DNA from: CAMTUH01 sp947084935
GTDB taxonomy: Bacteria > Pseudomonadota > Gammaproteobacteria > Coxiellales > Coxiellaceae
Reading direction: 5' to 3'
Length of the DNA: 64,000 nt
NCBI GenBank assembly: GCA_947084935.1
Contig: CAMTUH010000006.1
Coordinates: 62,001-126,000 of the forward strand
This document shows, piece by piece, positions 10,500 through 18,553 of this stretch. Numbering within the stretch: the first letter of the stretch is position 1; each line of letters begins with the position of its first letter. The notes beneath the pieces are model-generated. The model was given only the letters and a program-made list of their open reading frames with translations. It was not told the origin of the DNA and did no database searches. Position numbers and translations under genes: made by a program.

Positions 10500-11582
10500 C
10501 TACACACACGGACACGCAGAATCGGGCTTGCGGTTCAAGCCACCATCCGACGCTTTTATAAGCGTTTCACCCGCACTGGAAATTACTTGGGTGCCAGGAC
10601 AAATGATATCGAAATGATAGTTCGTGATCTCCGCACCAATGCCAAAATGAACACAACCGTCCACACCCGCATACGCTTCGTTCATGACGCAGTTTCCCGG
10701 ATAGAGCTCAATCGCCGTATTAAAGCCAAATCCAATTTCAAATAACGTCCGGTATCGCTCATCCACAGCAAACAAAGCCTCGAGCATGCGCTTCGCAGAT
10801 TCTGCGTTAGATGTCAATGGAAGAAGATCGGTAATCATACCGTTTTTTAACACGACTTGCAGTGTGCCGCCGGTACGTAAGGGTTCCAGTTCCTTATAAA
10901 TTCGCATTAACTCAGTGTTGGTGATGTACGGCTCCGTGGATTGCCTCGATAAAAGTGGGCATCCCTGAAAAATAACACTCCCACTAATTTTTAATGCCGA
11001 TAAAGGATCGAAATTTTCAGGGGTATTTTTTTGATGGGTCAATGCAACCTCCCCATTGGGAACGAGTTGTTGCCATCCTTTAGGGATATAGCCATACATT
11101 TCTGACCACAAACAATCAAAATCAATTTCCAAAGTAGCTTTGGTTGCGTATTGGGTGTTGATAAATTCGACAAATTGAGCACGACTTAATTTATCAAAAA
11201 ATTTCTCCGCCAGTTCGACTTGCTGGTCGGGATTGGTTTTTTCCAGCACTTTTAAAAAGTGCAACACCATATCAATGGTGACGGGCGCGTTCATACATAA
11301 GAACGTCATTAATTTTTGATTTGCTTTTATCGAGCCCCGTCTGGAAAAAGCTCCCCCTCTGCGGCCGAATGGAATCCATACGATGTGCGCGTCCTCAGGC
11401 AGCGACTGTACTACTTCGTAGAAGTCTTTTTCTGCAGGAACAATAATGCAATGAACGGAGGAGTATTTTCGAGACGTTTTTACTGAAACAACGTCTTTGA
11501 GTTCCCGCGTGATGGCCAGGTAAAAGCTTTCATGGGTAATTTCACCGAATTGTTTAAAGGCATCCGGGTTTACGCAATACAT
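10500..11582 (-). CDS. Hypothetical protein with M29-aminopeptidase-like C-terminal region
   Basis: A soluble 360-residue protein with no signal peptide. From about residue 280 it resembles M29 (aminopeptidase T/AmpS) proteins: an E-I-G-F-G-F-N block near 282, MNEAYAGVDGCVHFGIGAE near 300-318 and HFDIICPG near 323. In M29 enzymes the equivalent E, H, H and D bind the metal. The first 280 residues are too divergent to assign, so activity is uncertain. AGGGG lies nine bases before the ATG. It sits behind an attenuator-like leader (11605-11904). Confidence 0.7.
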   Translation of the reverse strand: MYCVNPDAFKQFGEITHESFYLAITRELKDVVSVKTSRKYSSVHCIIVPAEKDFYEVVQSLPEDAHIVWIPFGRRGGAFSRRGSIKANQKLMTFLCMNAPVTIDMVLHFLKVLEKTNPDQQVELAEKFFDKLSRAQFVEFINTQYATKATLEIDFDCLWSEMYGYIPKGWQQLVPNGEVALTHQKNTPENFDPLSALKISGSVIFQGCPLLSRQSTEPYITNTELMRIYKELEPLRTGGTLQVVLKNGMITDLLPLTSNAESAKRMLEALFAVDERYRTLFEIGFGFNTAIELYPGNCVMNEAYAGVDGCVHFGIGAEITNYHFDIICPGTQVISSAGETLIKASDGGLNRKPDSACPCV

Positions 11583-11604
11583 CGGTTTACCCCTTTACTG
11601 CAGT

Positions 11605-11659
11605 AAAAAAAAACCGCACAGGCTCCTCTTAATTATATTAAATTAAGAAGCGGCCCTGC
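11605..11659 (-). terminator. Intrinsic terminator in the leader of the M29-like gene
   Basis: Read on the minus strand, a hairpin with 14 of 19 paired positions (11616-11634 with 11641-11659; inner stem CTTAATT/AATTAAG) is followed by nine T residues (11605-11613). It ends 22 bases before the ATG at 11582. It would therefore terminate transcription in the leader unless it is disrupted. Confidence 0.7.
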
Positions 11660-11698
11660 GTAAAAGTATAGTTGCATTCAAACCGGTTTGCTTTTGCC

Positions 11699-11791
11699 TT
11701 AGGACACGAAATAAAAAATTTTAAAGTAGGTGTCCTTATTACTAACGGACTGGCGGTTCAGAATCTGTTTTGTTTCATGAGTGATTTGCAT
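11699..11791 (-). CDS. Putative leader peptide, 30 residues, Phe/Tyr-rich end
   Basis: A short ORF starting MQITHETKQILNRQ and ending DTYFKIFYFVS, with GGAG eight bases before the ATG. Five of the eight residues TYFKIFYF are Phe or Tyr. These codons lie within a perfect 6-bp hairpin (GGACAC/GTGTCC, 11702-11735). An intrinsic terminator lies 40 bases downstream, then the M29-like gene. This is the layout of an amino-acid attenuator leader. It could instead be a small independent gene with its own terminator. Confidence 0.5.
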   Translation of the reverse strand: MQITHETKQILNRQSVSNKDTYFKIFYFVS

Positions 11792-11874
11792 GACTAATCT
11801 CCAGGAGTTAATCCCCCAATTAGTCCTTACTCATCAGGTCTCTTTCCTTAGGTTAGATTGGGATTTCGATCAAA

Positions 11875-11904
11875 ATCTTACCACATTTCAGTAGATTACG
11901 TCAA
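11875..11904 (-). promoter_or_regulatory. Promoter of the leader and M29-like gene
   Basis: On the minus strand, -35 TTGACG (11899-11904) and -10 TAAGAT (11875-11880) have an 18-bp spacer. Transcription would start near 11868, about 77 bases before the leader ORF. The -35 lies at the edge of repeat family 2 material. Confidence 0.55.
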
Positions 11905-12013
11905 GCTTAAGTCAAGGAATTCAATCCCCGGGTTACGCCTCGAGGCGAGGCTGCACCCAGGCTACGAATTAAACTGTAGCCTTAATGGAGCCACCAGCGA
12001 AATCAAGGAATTA
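11891..12013 (-). repeat. Palindromic repeat family 2, copy 2 (one copy plus a partial)
   Basis: 11911-11965 is a reverse-oriented family 2 copy ending in CCCAGGCTAC. 11976-12013 repeats the other end of the element (GTAGCC ... ATCAAGGAATTA). The stop codon of the downstream-most barrel gene (12011-12013) lies at the very end of the repeat. Confidence 0.75.
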
Positions 12014-12811
12014 CACAGCAAAATTCAGGTTTATCCCCGCCCGGATGGCGTAGGCGCGGATGTTGTTGGCCTCTTGAAAATAGTCACTGTGCTCCCCGAT
12101 TCCTGGGTCGATTTGCCCGATTAAGTTGGTGTAGGTGGCCAATTCTTGGGTGCCATAATTATACATATCGTATTCTCCAAATAGGCTCACCCACCGCCCC
12201 AAATCTCGGGTTAAACCGATACCCACTACGGATCCCCACAGATGATACCGATCGGTTCTCTGGAACATCGTCCCCGTACCCACAATCCCACCCACAGCTT
12301 GCACACTCTGAGTAAAAGTATCCAGGAGCCGCGCAAAAGAGGGCCCTCCTTTGAAATAAATATGGGTATCCGACGTGATATCGATCCCAAACACCACGGC
12401 AAGATCGAAATTAGCAGTAATCCGAAGCGCCGTTTGTAGGTTCTCTCCGGCGGCAAGGTTTACACTGTCGTATACTGCCCTTTTTGAGTTCGCCATAGCG
12501 CCAAATACCAGCCCCACATAATACGGTTTTGCAGCATGGTATTGCACACCCATCTGACCACCCGTGGTTAGCCCCGGTTGATCAATTTCACCATTATCAA
12601 TTTGGGTCTGGAACGGGTTTCTGTTGTTAACATAATGAGATTCATATTGGAAGGTGCCGTTATAGTACCCCCCTAATGCTCCTAAATAAATAATCCATTG
12701 CTGCTTAGACGACGATGGCGTGTCGACAGCCGCAGATGCGATACCGATCGGAAAGAACGCGCCGGTTAGAAGGATGCTCCCAAAAACTTTTAAGATCCGT
12801 CTCATTTTCAT
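12011..12811 (-). CDS. Outer-membrane beta-barrel protein, paralogue 1 of 3
   Basis: 266 residues with a signal peptide (MKMRRILKVFGSILL ... GIASA). The mature part has alternating aromatic/polar strands of an eight-stranded porin-like or Opa/OmpA-type barrel. The last strand ends INLNFAV, a plausible assembly (beta) signal. AAAGGAG lies eight bases before the ATG at 12811, so the seven-codon upstream extension is rejected. The family is shared with the next two genes; no specific ligand or function can be read. It is probably the last gene of a three-gene transcript. Confidence 0.8.
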   Translation of the reverse strand: MKMRRILKVFGSILLTGAFFPIGIASAAVDTPSSSKQQWIIYLGALGGYYNGTFQYESHYVNNRNPFQTQIDNGEIDQPGLTTGGQMGVQYHAAKPYYVGLVFGAMANSKRAVYDSVNLAAGENLQTALRITANFDLAVVFGIDITSDTHIYFKGGPSFARLLDTFTQSVQAVGGIVGTGTMFQRTDRYHLWGSVVGIGLTRDLGRWVSLFGEYDMYNYGTQELATYTNLIGQIDPGIGEHSDYFQEANNIRAYAIRAGINLNFAV

Positions 12812-12842
12812 GAATATCGCTCCTTTACACATTCATTGACAA

Positions 12843-13643
12843 CTACTGGGCGAAGTTAACGTTCAACCCAAAGCGAACGGTATATGCTTGAACTCGAACA
12901 TTTTGGTTATACACATCGGTGCTGGTAGCCGCACCAACATTTGAAAAAATATTATGAATGGTATTGAGGTTGTAATAACCGTAATTGTAATAGTCGTATT
13001 CGGAAAACAAACTCAACCATCGAGTGAGGTCATAGGCCAACCCTAACCCAGCCACGTAACCCCACAGATCGGTATGGGTCCTCTGCGCCAACAAGCTATC
13101 CGGGAACGACGTCAACAGTAGCACCTGAAAATTTTGTCTCAACTCGGCATAAGAAGCCCCTCCCTTGAGATAAACATGGGTTTGGGGCGTAACGTCGATG
13201 CCAAAGGCCAACATTGTATCGATGTTATAGGTAACTCGAAAGTTAGTATAAGTATTGAAATTTCCATTATTCGCCGCATTAAGCAGAAAAGTTGACTCCG
13301 CATTTCTCGAATTAGACATTGCCGCAACGCTAAAACCAAAAAAATAAGGGCTCACGAGATGATAGGTAGCTCCGGCCTGTCCGCCCCACGAATACCCATT
13401 TTGATTCATATTGCTACTGGGTGAAGCAGCACGTCGGTTAATACCGTCCATGTACTGAAAATTGCCTTCATACAAATAATTGCCTACATACGAATTACCC
13501 AGTACACCCAAATAGACAGTCCAACGAGCAACCGGCAGTGGCAGATCAGAAGCAGCGGCTGCTACTCCCTTACCCGTCAGAAAGAAGCTGCTCGCTAATA
13601 CGAGTGACAGGATGAAAAATCTTAAGCTCCGTCTGACCACCAT
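12843..13643 (-). CDS. Outer-membrane beta-barrel protein, paralogue 2 of 3
   Basis: 266 residues, equal in length to both neighbours. A signal peptide (MVVRRSLRFFILSLVLASSFF) is followed by a Tyr/Asn-rich barrel and a terminal strand ending LNVNFAQ. Motifs shared with its paralogues include GIDVTPQTHVYLKGG, where the sister has ITSDTHIYFKGG, and LSLFSEYDYYNYG. The ribosome site AAAGGAG stands eight bases before ATG 13643, as in the other two. Only 31 bases separate it from paralogue 1. Confidence 0.8.
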   Translation of the reverse strand: MVVRRSLRFFILSLVLASSFFLTGKGVAAAASDLPLPVARWTVYLGVLGNSYVGNYLYEGNFQYMDGINRRAASPSSNMNQNGYSWGGQAGATYHLVSPYFFGFSVAAMSNSRNAESTFLLNAANNGNFNTYTNFRVTYNIDTMLAFGIDVTPQTHVYLKGGASYAELRQNFQVLLLTSFPDSLLAQRTHTDLWGYVAGLGLAYDLTRWLSLFSEYDYYNYGYYNLNTIHNIFSNVGAATSTDVYNQNVRVQAYTVRFGLNVNFAQ

Positions 13644-13679
13644 GAATCTCACTCCTTTCATCATAATCATTGACTCCGA

Positions 13680-14480
13680 CTACACGTCAAAGTTGACGTT
13701 CAATCCCACGCGGATGACATAGGCATTGGTTGAAACGTTCTGAGTATAAACATCGACCGTACCCGCCGCAGTTCCTTCTATATGAAGAAGGATATCGCTG
13801 AGCATATTGAGACTCGTTCCACCGTATTGGTAATAATCGTATTCCGCAAATAAACTCGCGTGCTCACTGATATCCTGTTCAATACCAAGGCCCGCAACAT
13901 ACCCCCACAACGAGCGTCGTGATATATCCTGATAAAATTCACCCAGGTGGTTATCCCGTTGGATAGCGGCTAGAAACGATATGTGCTCTCTCAACAGCGC
14001 GTAGGAAAGGCCCGCCTTACCATAAACATGCGTCAATGGAGTGAGGTCTAAACCCAAAGAACCCGTCAAATCCAAATTGTACGCCACCCGCAGAGCGATT
14101 TGCGCGTCGATAACCGGAACAGTGGCCGTGAGTGAACGGACTATGTTACCGATCTGCGCGTGATCGGTGTTCCCTTGTGCGCTAAACCCAAGACCAAAGA
14201 AGTAACGGGAGTCGTGGTAAAAAATATTAATTTGACTTCCAGGCGAGAAACCTTGCTGCTGAGCGTTGTTGGAAAAGTGTTGCTCAGTCGCATTGTCCAA
14301 CCAAGTAGCATTATATTGGTAATCACCATTATAATAAGCGCCAAAAAAGCCGACATTCATAGACCAAAAGTTCGGCGTTGATTCGGATGTACCCGCAAAA
14401 GAGTGGTCGGCGAAAAGGAAAAAGCTGATGGGTAAGAAAAGGCCCAGGACTAATGACTTCAGTCTCCCTCTGATTTTCAT
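13680..14480 (-). CDS. Outer-membrane beta-barrel protein, paralogue 3 of 3 (first in operon)
   Basis: 266 residues. Signal peptide MKIRGRLKSLVLGLFLPISFF up to about ADHSFA, then barrel strands and a C-terminal strand ending LNVNFDV. It shares DLTPLTHVYGKAGLSYALL and ASLFAEYDYYQYG with its paralogues. It is nearest to the promoter at 14513-14541 and has the same AAAGGAG-N8-ATG start. As predicted surface proteins, the three may give antigenic or functional redundancy; that is inference. Confidence 0.8.
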   Translation of the reverse strand: MKIRGRLKSLVLGLFLPISFFLFADHSFAGTSESTPNFWSMNVGFFGAYYNGDYQYNATWLDNATEQHFSNNAQQQGFSPGSQINIFYHDSRYFFGLGFSAQGNTDHAQIGNIVRSLTATVPVIDAQIALRVAYNLDLTGSLGLDLTPLTHVYGKAGLSYALLREHISFLAAIQRDNHLGEFYQDISRRSLWGYVAGLGIEQDISEHASLFAEYDYYQYGGTSLNMLSDILLHIEGTAAGTVDVYTQNVSTNAYVIRVGLNVNFDV

Positions 14481-14512
14481 TGCGCTAACTCCTTTTACGT
14501 AGCCACTCAGGA

Positions 14513-14541
14513 ATAATAAAGAATCATTAACTTAAAGTAAA
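14513..14541 (-). promoter_or_regulatory. Promoter of the three-gene barrel operon
   Basis: On the minus strand, -35 TTTACT (14536-14541), a 17-bp spacer and -10 TATTAT (14513-14518) lie about 30 bases before the ATG at 14480. The surroundings are AT-rich. Confidence 0.6.
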
Positions 14542-14558
14542 CACTTATGTGATGAACA

Positions 14559-15050
14559 TCAGAACACCCATAGGATAAATTGCAGAATAATCCACGCGTA
14601 AACAGCTGCAATGAAATCATCGGCCATTACTCCCAGGCCTCCCGGCAATGAACGCTCGATCATTTTAATGGGCCAGGGTTTCCAGATATCGAACACGCGA
14701 AACAAAACAAACCCGATTAAAATCAAATACCCTCTCGGCGGAATCGCGACCATCACAAATAGAAATCCCACAATTTCATCGAAAACGGCGGCCGAATGAT
14801 CCTTTGTGCCAAAGGATCGGTTGGTGATCCCGCAGATAACAACACCAATAAAAAAGAGAATAACGGCAGCAATAAGATAAGTGATTACCGAAAAGCGTGC
14901 TAAAATCAAATAAAAAATAACGCCCACCCCGGTACCAAAAGTCCCCGGCATCCACGGCATCGCACCCACCCCAAATCCACAGGCAATAAATTGAATCGGA
15001 TCCGTCCACACACTGCGCGGAACTTTATTTCTCTTCTGTAAAATGTTCAT
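14559..15050 (-). CDS. pgpA: Phosphatidylglycerophosphatase A
   Basis: 163 residues with about four hydrophobic segments. It dephosphorylates phosphatidylglycerophosphate to phosphatidylglycerol in the inner membrane. The PgpA features GFGVGAMPWMPGTFGT near the N-terminus, the FDEIVGF motif and LPGGLGVMADDFIAA near the C-terminus are all present. It overlaps the 3' end of thiL by 26 bases, the conserved thiL-pgpA arrangement. Confidence 0.93.
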   Translation of the reverse strand: MNILQKRNKVPRSVWTDPIQFIACGFGVGAMPWMPGTFGTGVGVIFYLILARFSVITYLIAAVILFFIGVVICGITNRSFGTKDHSAAVFDEIVGFLFVMVAIPPRGYLILIGFVLFRVFDIWKPWPIKMIERSLPGGLGVMADDFIAAVYAWIILQFILWVF

Positions 15051-15984
15051 AGCCTTTATTCTTCATAGCAATGGGTTTATTGTTTCGATCGATAATAACT
15101 AATTCTCGCTGCGACGTGATTTCGCCCACGCAACTCAGGCCACAATCAAACGACGAAAACGCTTTTTCCAGCGCAGTGCTTTTCGCGTTTGGGACTGTAA
15201 AACAAAGCTCGTAATCGTCTCCCGACGTTAACGCATATTCCCACGCGCGTTTTTCGCCTTGTTTTCTGAGTTCCGACGACAACGGCAAACGATCCGCGGA
15301 CACTCGCGCACCAACGCGACTCGCCAGCAATAATTTTTCTAAATCTGCCACCAACCCGTCGGAAATATCAATCATCGAAGTAGCAAATTCTCGCAAGCAA
15401 ATACCTTCTTTTACCCGCGGACTCGGTCGATTTAATCGCTGCAATAAATAATCAGAAACCGGTTTTTTTGAGCGGATTAACTCCAGCGCTAAACCCGCAT
15501 CACCCACGGTACCCGTTACGTAAATTAAATCACCGGCTTTTGCCCCGCTTCGAAATAAAGATTTTCCCTCGGGCACGATGCCATTGGCAACCACACTGAT
15601 GCAGAGCGGACCACGAGTCGCATCACCGCCAATCAAATCCACGCGGGACTGCTCCGCCAACGAAAAAAAACCGCGCGCAAAAGATTCCAACCAGTGTTCA
15701 TCGGCTTTAGGCAGTGTAATCGCCAACAAGGCGCTCACCGGTTCTGCGCCCATCGCCGCTAGATCACTTAAGTTGACCGCCAATGCTTTATAGCCAATAT
15801 CTTCTGCCGATGTTTCTCGGGGAAAATGGACGGATTCTACGAGCGTATCGACCGATGTCACCCACTCGTATCCCACCGGAATTGCGACGACGGCCGCATC
15901 ATCGCCCACACTTTTCACAACTGTTCGCGATAATGCGGGCTTAGTGAAATACCGTTCGATGATTTGGAATTCGGTTAATGACAT
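15025..15984 (-). CDS. thiL: Thiamine-monophosphate kinase
   Basis: 319 residues. It phosphorylates thiamine monophosphate to thiamine diphosphate, the cofactor that SucA needs. The PurM/AIR-synthase-like N-terminal domain has FxIIERYF, GDDAAV (ATP/Mg) and DTLVESVHF. GGDATRGP and the C-terminal DISDGLVADL and TSGDDYEL motifs are present. The ATG at 15984 is preferred over an in-frame TTG two codons upstream. It is normally directly downstream of nusB; here a LuxR-type regulator gene ends ten bases upstream. Confidence 0.95.
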   Translation of the reverse strand: MSLTEFQIIERYFTKPALSRTVVKSVGDDAAVVAIPVGYEWVTSVDTLVESVHFPRETSAEDIGYKALAVNLSDLAAMGAEPVSALLAITLPKADEHWLESFARGFFSLAEQSRVDLIGGDATRGPLCISVVANGIVPEGKSLFRSGAKAGDLIYVTGTVGDAGLALELIRSKKPVSDYLLQRLNRPSPRVKEGICLREFATSMIDISDGLVADLEKLLLASRVGARVSADRLPLSSELRKQGEKRAWEYALTSGDDYELCFTVPNAKSTALEKAFSSFDCGLSCVGEITSQRELVIIDRNNKPIAMKNKGYEHFTEEK

Positions 15985-15993
15985 AACCAATCA

Positions 15994-16413
15994 TCATACA
16001 CCGTTCCGCATTTTTTCCCAGACTTCATAAGAAAATTCCGACAAACGCACCGTTTGAATCAAATGCGCTTTGTTATGACACCCCAATTTTTGCCGCATAT
16101 TTTTAATGTAAAATTCTACCGTGCGCGCCGATAGTTTGAGTTCCTCTGCAACGCGCTCGTTTGTATATCCCTTCAAAAGTAAAGCCATGCAATCGGTTTC
16201 TCGCGGCGTCAGGCAGAGATAGTCAAATCGACTCCCCAAACAGCAACCGCGTACAGCGAACCGTTTCCGACGGCGCTGTTTCTCGGGCTTCTTTGAAGAT
16301 TTTTCTGGAAATTCACCCAGAAAATAGCGGCGAAATTGCACGGGATTGGATTTTTTATTCTGAACAGCATCGAGGACGTCCTTCCATATAGGGATTATTC
16401 CACCCACGGTCAT
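15994..16413 (-). CDS. LuxR/GerE-type HTH transcriptional regulator (pair 1)
   Basis: 139 residues. The C-terminal half (about 68-118: LTPRETDCMALLLKGYTNER, then the ARTVEFYIKNMRQKL recognition region) is a GerE-type DNA-binding domain. The basic N-terminal 60 residues match no known sensor or receiver domain. AAGGAG is eight bases before the ATG. It is divergent from the XRE/S24-like gene at 16592 and lies just upstream of thiL-pgpA, with which it may be co-transcribed. A second, shorter version forms the same pair at 19787-20734. Confidence 0.8.
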   Translation of the reverse strand: MTVGGIIPIWKDVLDAVQNKKSNPVQFRRYFLGEFPEKSSKKPEKQRRRKRFAVRGCCLGSRFDYLCLTPRETDCMALLLKGYTNERVAEELKLSARTVEFYIKNMRQKLGCHNKAHLIQTVRLSEFSYEVWEKMRNGV

Positions 16414-16428
16414 AGCACAGCTCCTTGT

Positions 16429-16490
16429 TAAATTCTTTAAAGAATTTATATACCTTAAGTACTTAATTACGCCTTGTCAATACCTTAAGT
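16429..16490. promoter_or_regulatory. Candidate operators between the divergent regulators of pair 1
   Basis: A perfect 20-bp palindrome (16429-16448; half-site TAAATTCTTT) is followed by two direct copies of ATACCTTAAGT at 16450-16460 and 16480-16490, exactly 30 bp or about three helical turns apart. All lie in the AT-rich divergent promoter region. They are likely binding sites for one or both neighbouring regulators. Confidence 0.5.
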
Positions 16491-16591
16491 CAGAATTAAA
16501 TGTAGGAAATCATAGACAGGAACATTGAGAATTTAGTATCATGCGATGTCGTAGATATTTTTATAGAACGCTTAGCCGAGGGATATGGAAG

Positions 16592-17239
16592 ATGGCTTCG
16601 CTTAACGCAAATCTAAAAACATTGATGTCACTAGGACAAGTCAACGCCAGCGAGTTGGCCCGACGGACGGGGATTGCTCAACCGATCATTCATCGTCTCT
16701 CCACCGGGCAAAATACAAACCCTAAATTAGCCACCATCAAACCGATTGCACGATACTTTCTGGTGTCGGTGAGTCAATTAATTGGCGAAGAGCCATTGCC
16801 AAATGATCAATCCTTCATCCGCACAAGTTCAGAACACCGCGGGTGGAACCGAATACCGTTAATTTCCTGGAAAGATGCCGCCGATTGGCCAGAGACTTTA
16901 CCGAATTACCAAAATGCAAACGATGCAATTTATGTTTCCACAGACGCGAACGTCAGCAAAATTGCATACAGCTTGGTTATTAAAGGCTGTGCGATGGAAC
17001 CGTTATTCCCCGAAGGAACAACGATTATCATCGAACCCAAACGCAAACCGGCGGATCGTGATTTTGTTGTTGTGAAATTACATAATGAAGAAGAAGCGCG
17101 ATTGAAACAAATTCTCGTCGATGGAACCGATCATTACTTAAAATCCCTCAATCCCGACCTTAAAGAACTCCGCACCACACGCGTGACAGAGTCGGATAAG
17201 TTTTTAGGGGTGATGGCGCAGGCAAAGGTGGATTACTAA
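16592..17239 (+). CDS. XRE-family repressor with degenerate S24/LexA-like domain (pair 1)
   Basis: 215 residues from the ATG at 16592 (GAGGG upstream). An upstream ATG at 16541 would add 17 codons. Residues 8-65 form an XRE helix-turn-helix (ASELARRTGIAQPIIHRLS). A CI/LexA/UmuD-like domain follows. The position of the nucleophile Ser directly before Met (family G-x-S-M) is Ala134 in KGCAMEP, while the general-base Lys172 is kept. RecA-induced self-cleavage is therefore not expected. The next gene starts one base after its stop. Confidence 0.8.
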   Translation: MASLNANLKTLMSLGQVNASELARRTGIAQPIIHRLSTGQNTNPKLATIKPIARYFLVSVSQLIGEEPLPNDQSFIRTSSEHRGWNRIPLISWKDAADWPETLPNYQNANDAIYVSTDANVSKIAYSLVIKGCAMEPLFPEGTTIIIEPKRKPADRDFVVVKLHNEEEARLKQILVDGTDHYLKSLNPDLKELRTTRVTESDKFLGVMAQAKVDY

Positions 17240-17240
17240 A

Positions 17241-18200
17241 GTGAGGCCCAGCGAGAAAAGCTTAGAATTATGGCTGACCGCGTTTGCTTATCTTCAACTT
17301 CCTAAGATTGAAGACGACCACATTCTTGAATTTTTAAGAGCCTTGGAAAGATTACGCTTAGAAATCGAAGCGCGACTGATAGAAGAAAAAAAACGTTCTG
17401 ACCCCGAGGCACCAGACAGCCACCGTATTACTCCCGCCGATCTTCGAGACTACTACCACGATATTTATACCACATTAGGCATTAAAGCCGTTTATAACGA
17501 TGGTGACAACGACGGTGATATTACGGTATTTGGCTTTATATCAAAACAAAATTATGATTTTTACATGTCTTTAGTTAACTACGTTTCAGAAAAAGCCGCA
17601 GAGGGAGCCGAAGCTTTCGTCAGTGCAGAGAATACGGACAATCTCTCCCTGGAACACTCAATTCGCTTCATAAAAACAACGATAATACACCCTTCGATTG
17701 GCTACTTCCTTCCGGAAATTAACCGTATTACAACAAAAAAAATTCCCCTAAAACACCAAAAACTCATCGATGACTATGTTAACTATGAATTTGAAGTCGC
17801 TCGGAATAAACCACTACCTCAAAATGAAATCGAAAAAATTTCAAATGAGCTTAAGGAGATTGAACAGCACTTACAAAGTAAATATGATGACAGTTGGTTT
17901 AAACTCCTACGAAAGGATATTCTGGCAAAAAAGAAAATTGTATCCGACTTAGAAACTATTATTACTCACTTAGATTCACCAACCTCAAAAATAACTGCTG
18001 CCCTTATAGAAACTACAATACGGGGGCAGGTAAGCCATCACAGAGACCCGCTTTCCAGGGCGAGCTGTATGTTGTTTTTCCCGATGAAAACTGATACCGC
18101 CAAGCGCTTATACAAATTAAAGAATCAAATTTGTGAAAACGAAGATGAAAGAGTATGGCAAGATTATATTGCGGCGAGCACCAGTTCCCGCAGTATATAA
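17241..18200 (+). CDS. Hypothetical protein, coupled to the repressor of pair 1
   Basis: 319 residues starting with GTG one base after the repressor stop; AGGTGG about ten bases upstream supports the start and translational coupling. It has no signal peptide or membrane segment. Much of it is charged and predicted helical. A coiled-coil-like stretch (about 205-240) starts around NEIEKISNELKEIEQHL. I recognise no domain. The tight coupling suggests it acts with, or is controlled by, the repressor. Confidence 0.7.
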   Translation: MRPSEKSLELWLTAFAYLQLPKIEDDHILEFLRALERLRLEIEARLIEEKKRSDPEAPDSHRITPADLRDYYHDIYTTLGIKAVYNDGDNDGDITVFGFISKQNYDFYMSLVNYVSEKAAEGAEAFVSAENTDNLSLEHSIRFIKTTIIHPSIGYFLPEINRITTKKIPLKHQKLIDDYVNYEFEVARNKPLPQNEIEKISNELKEIEQHLQSKYDDSWFKLLRKDILAKKKIVSDLETIITHLDSPTSKITAALIETTIRGQVSHHRDPLSRASCMLFFPMKTDTAKRLYKLKNQICENEDERVWQDYIAASTSSRSI

Positions 18201-18218
18201 ATAATTCGCAGTCCAGAC

Positions 18219-18305
18219 CGTTCCTGGATGCAGCCCCGGGGTGAAATCCGGGAATTTCTTGATTCCGCAGCAAGGTTGGGCTGAGTCTTGCGAAGCCCAA
18301 CCTAC
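18219..18305 (+). repeat. Degenerate family 2 repeat followed by a GTTGGGCT palindrome (family 5)
   Basis: 18219-18275 resembles a decayed family 2 element (TGGATGCAGCC ... TTCTTGATT). It runs into a 10-bp inverted repeat AGGTTGGGCT/AGCCCAACCT (18273-18282 with 18294-18303). A similar palindrome is at 28186-28212 and a relic at 9103-9117. It lies in the 430-bp gap after the hypothetical gene, which holds no convincing ORF. Confidence 0.65.
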
Positions 18306-18384
18306 ATCACTATATATTTCTTCTCCGCTTTTTTTATTCCTTGGACAGACTTTATGTTTCGGGCGTTAAAAACTCTGTTATTCC

Positions 18385-18414
18385 GTCATCCCGCCCAGGG
18401 ATTGGGCGGGATCC
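18385..18414. repeat. Short palindrome (family 4)
   Basis: A stem ATCCCGCCCA/TGGGCGGGAT (18388-18397 with 18403-18412) is flanked by GTC and CC. It belongs to the same group as palindromes at 1501, 29547, 44061 and 44126, whose stem sequences differ. A decayed further palindrome follows to about 18478. Confidence 0.65.
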
Positions 18415-18553
18415 AAGCGCAAGGATGCCAATTCCCTTCCTGGAGCCTAGATTTCGGCCATCCAAGGCTGGAATGACGGATTCTCAATCCACAAATGCGC
18501 TTTTTAATCCATCCTTTCATTGTAAAACCGAATGGGTGGCGCCTCCAGAATAT

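Noticed and set aside
11858..12124. An 88-codon plus-strand ORF
   Set aside because: It is made of repeat family 2 and the antisense of the barrel gene, with no ribosome site.
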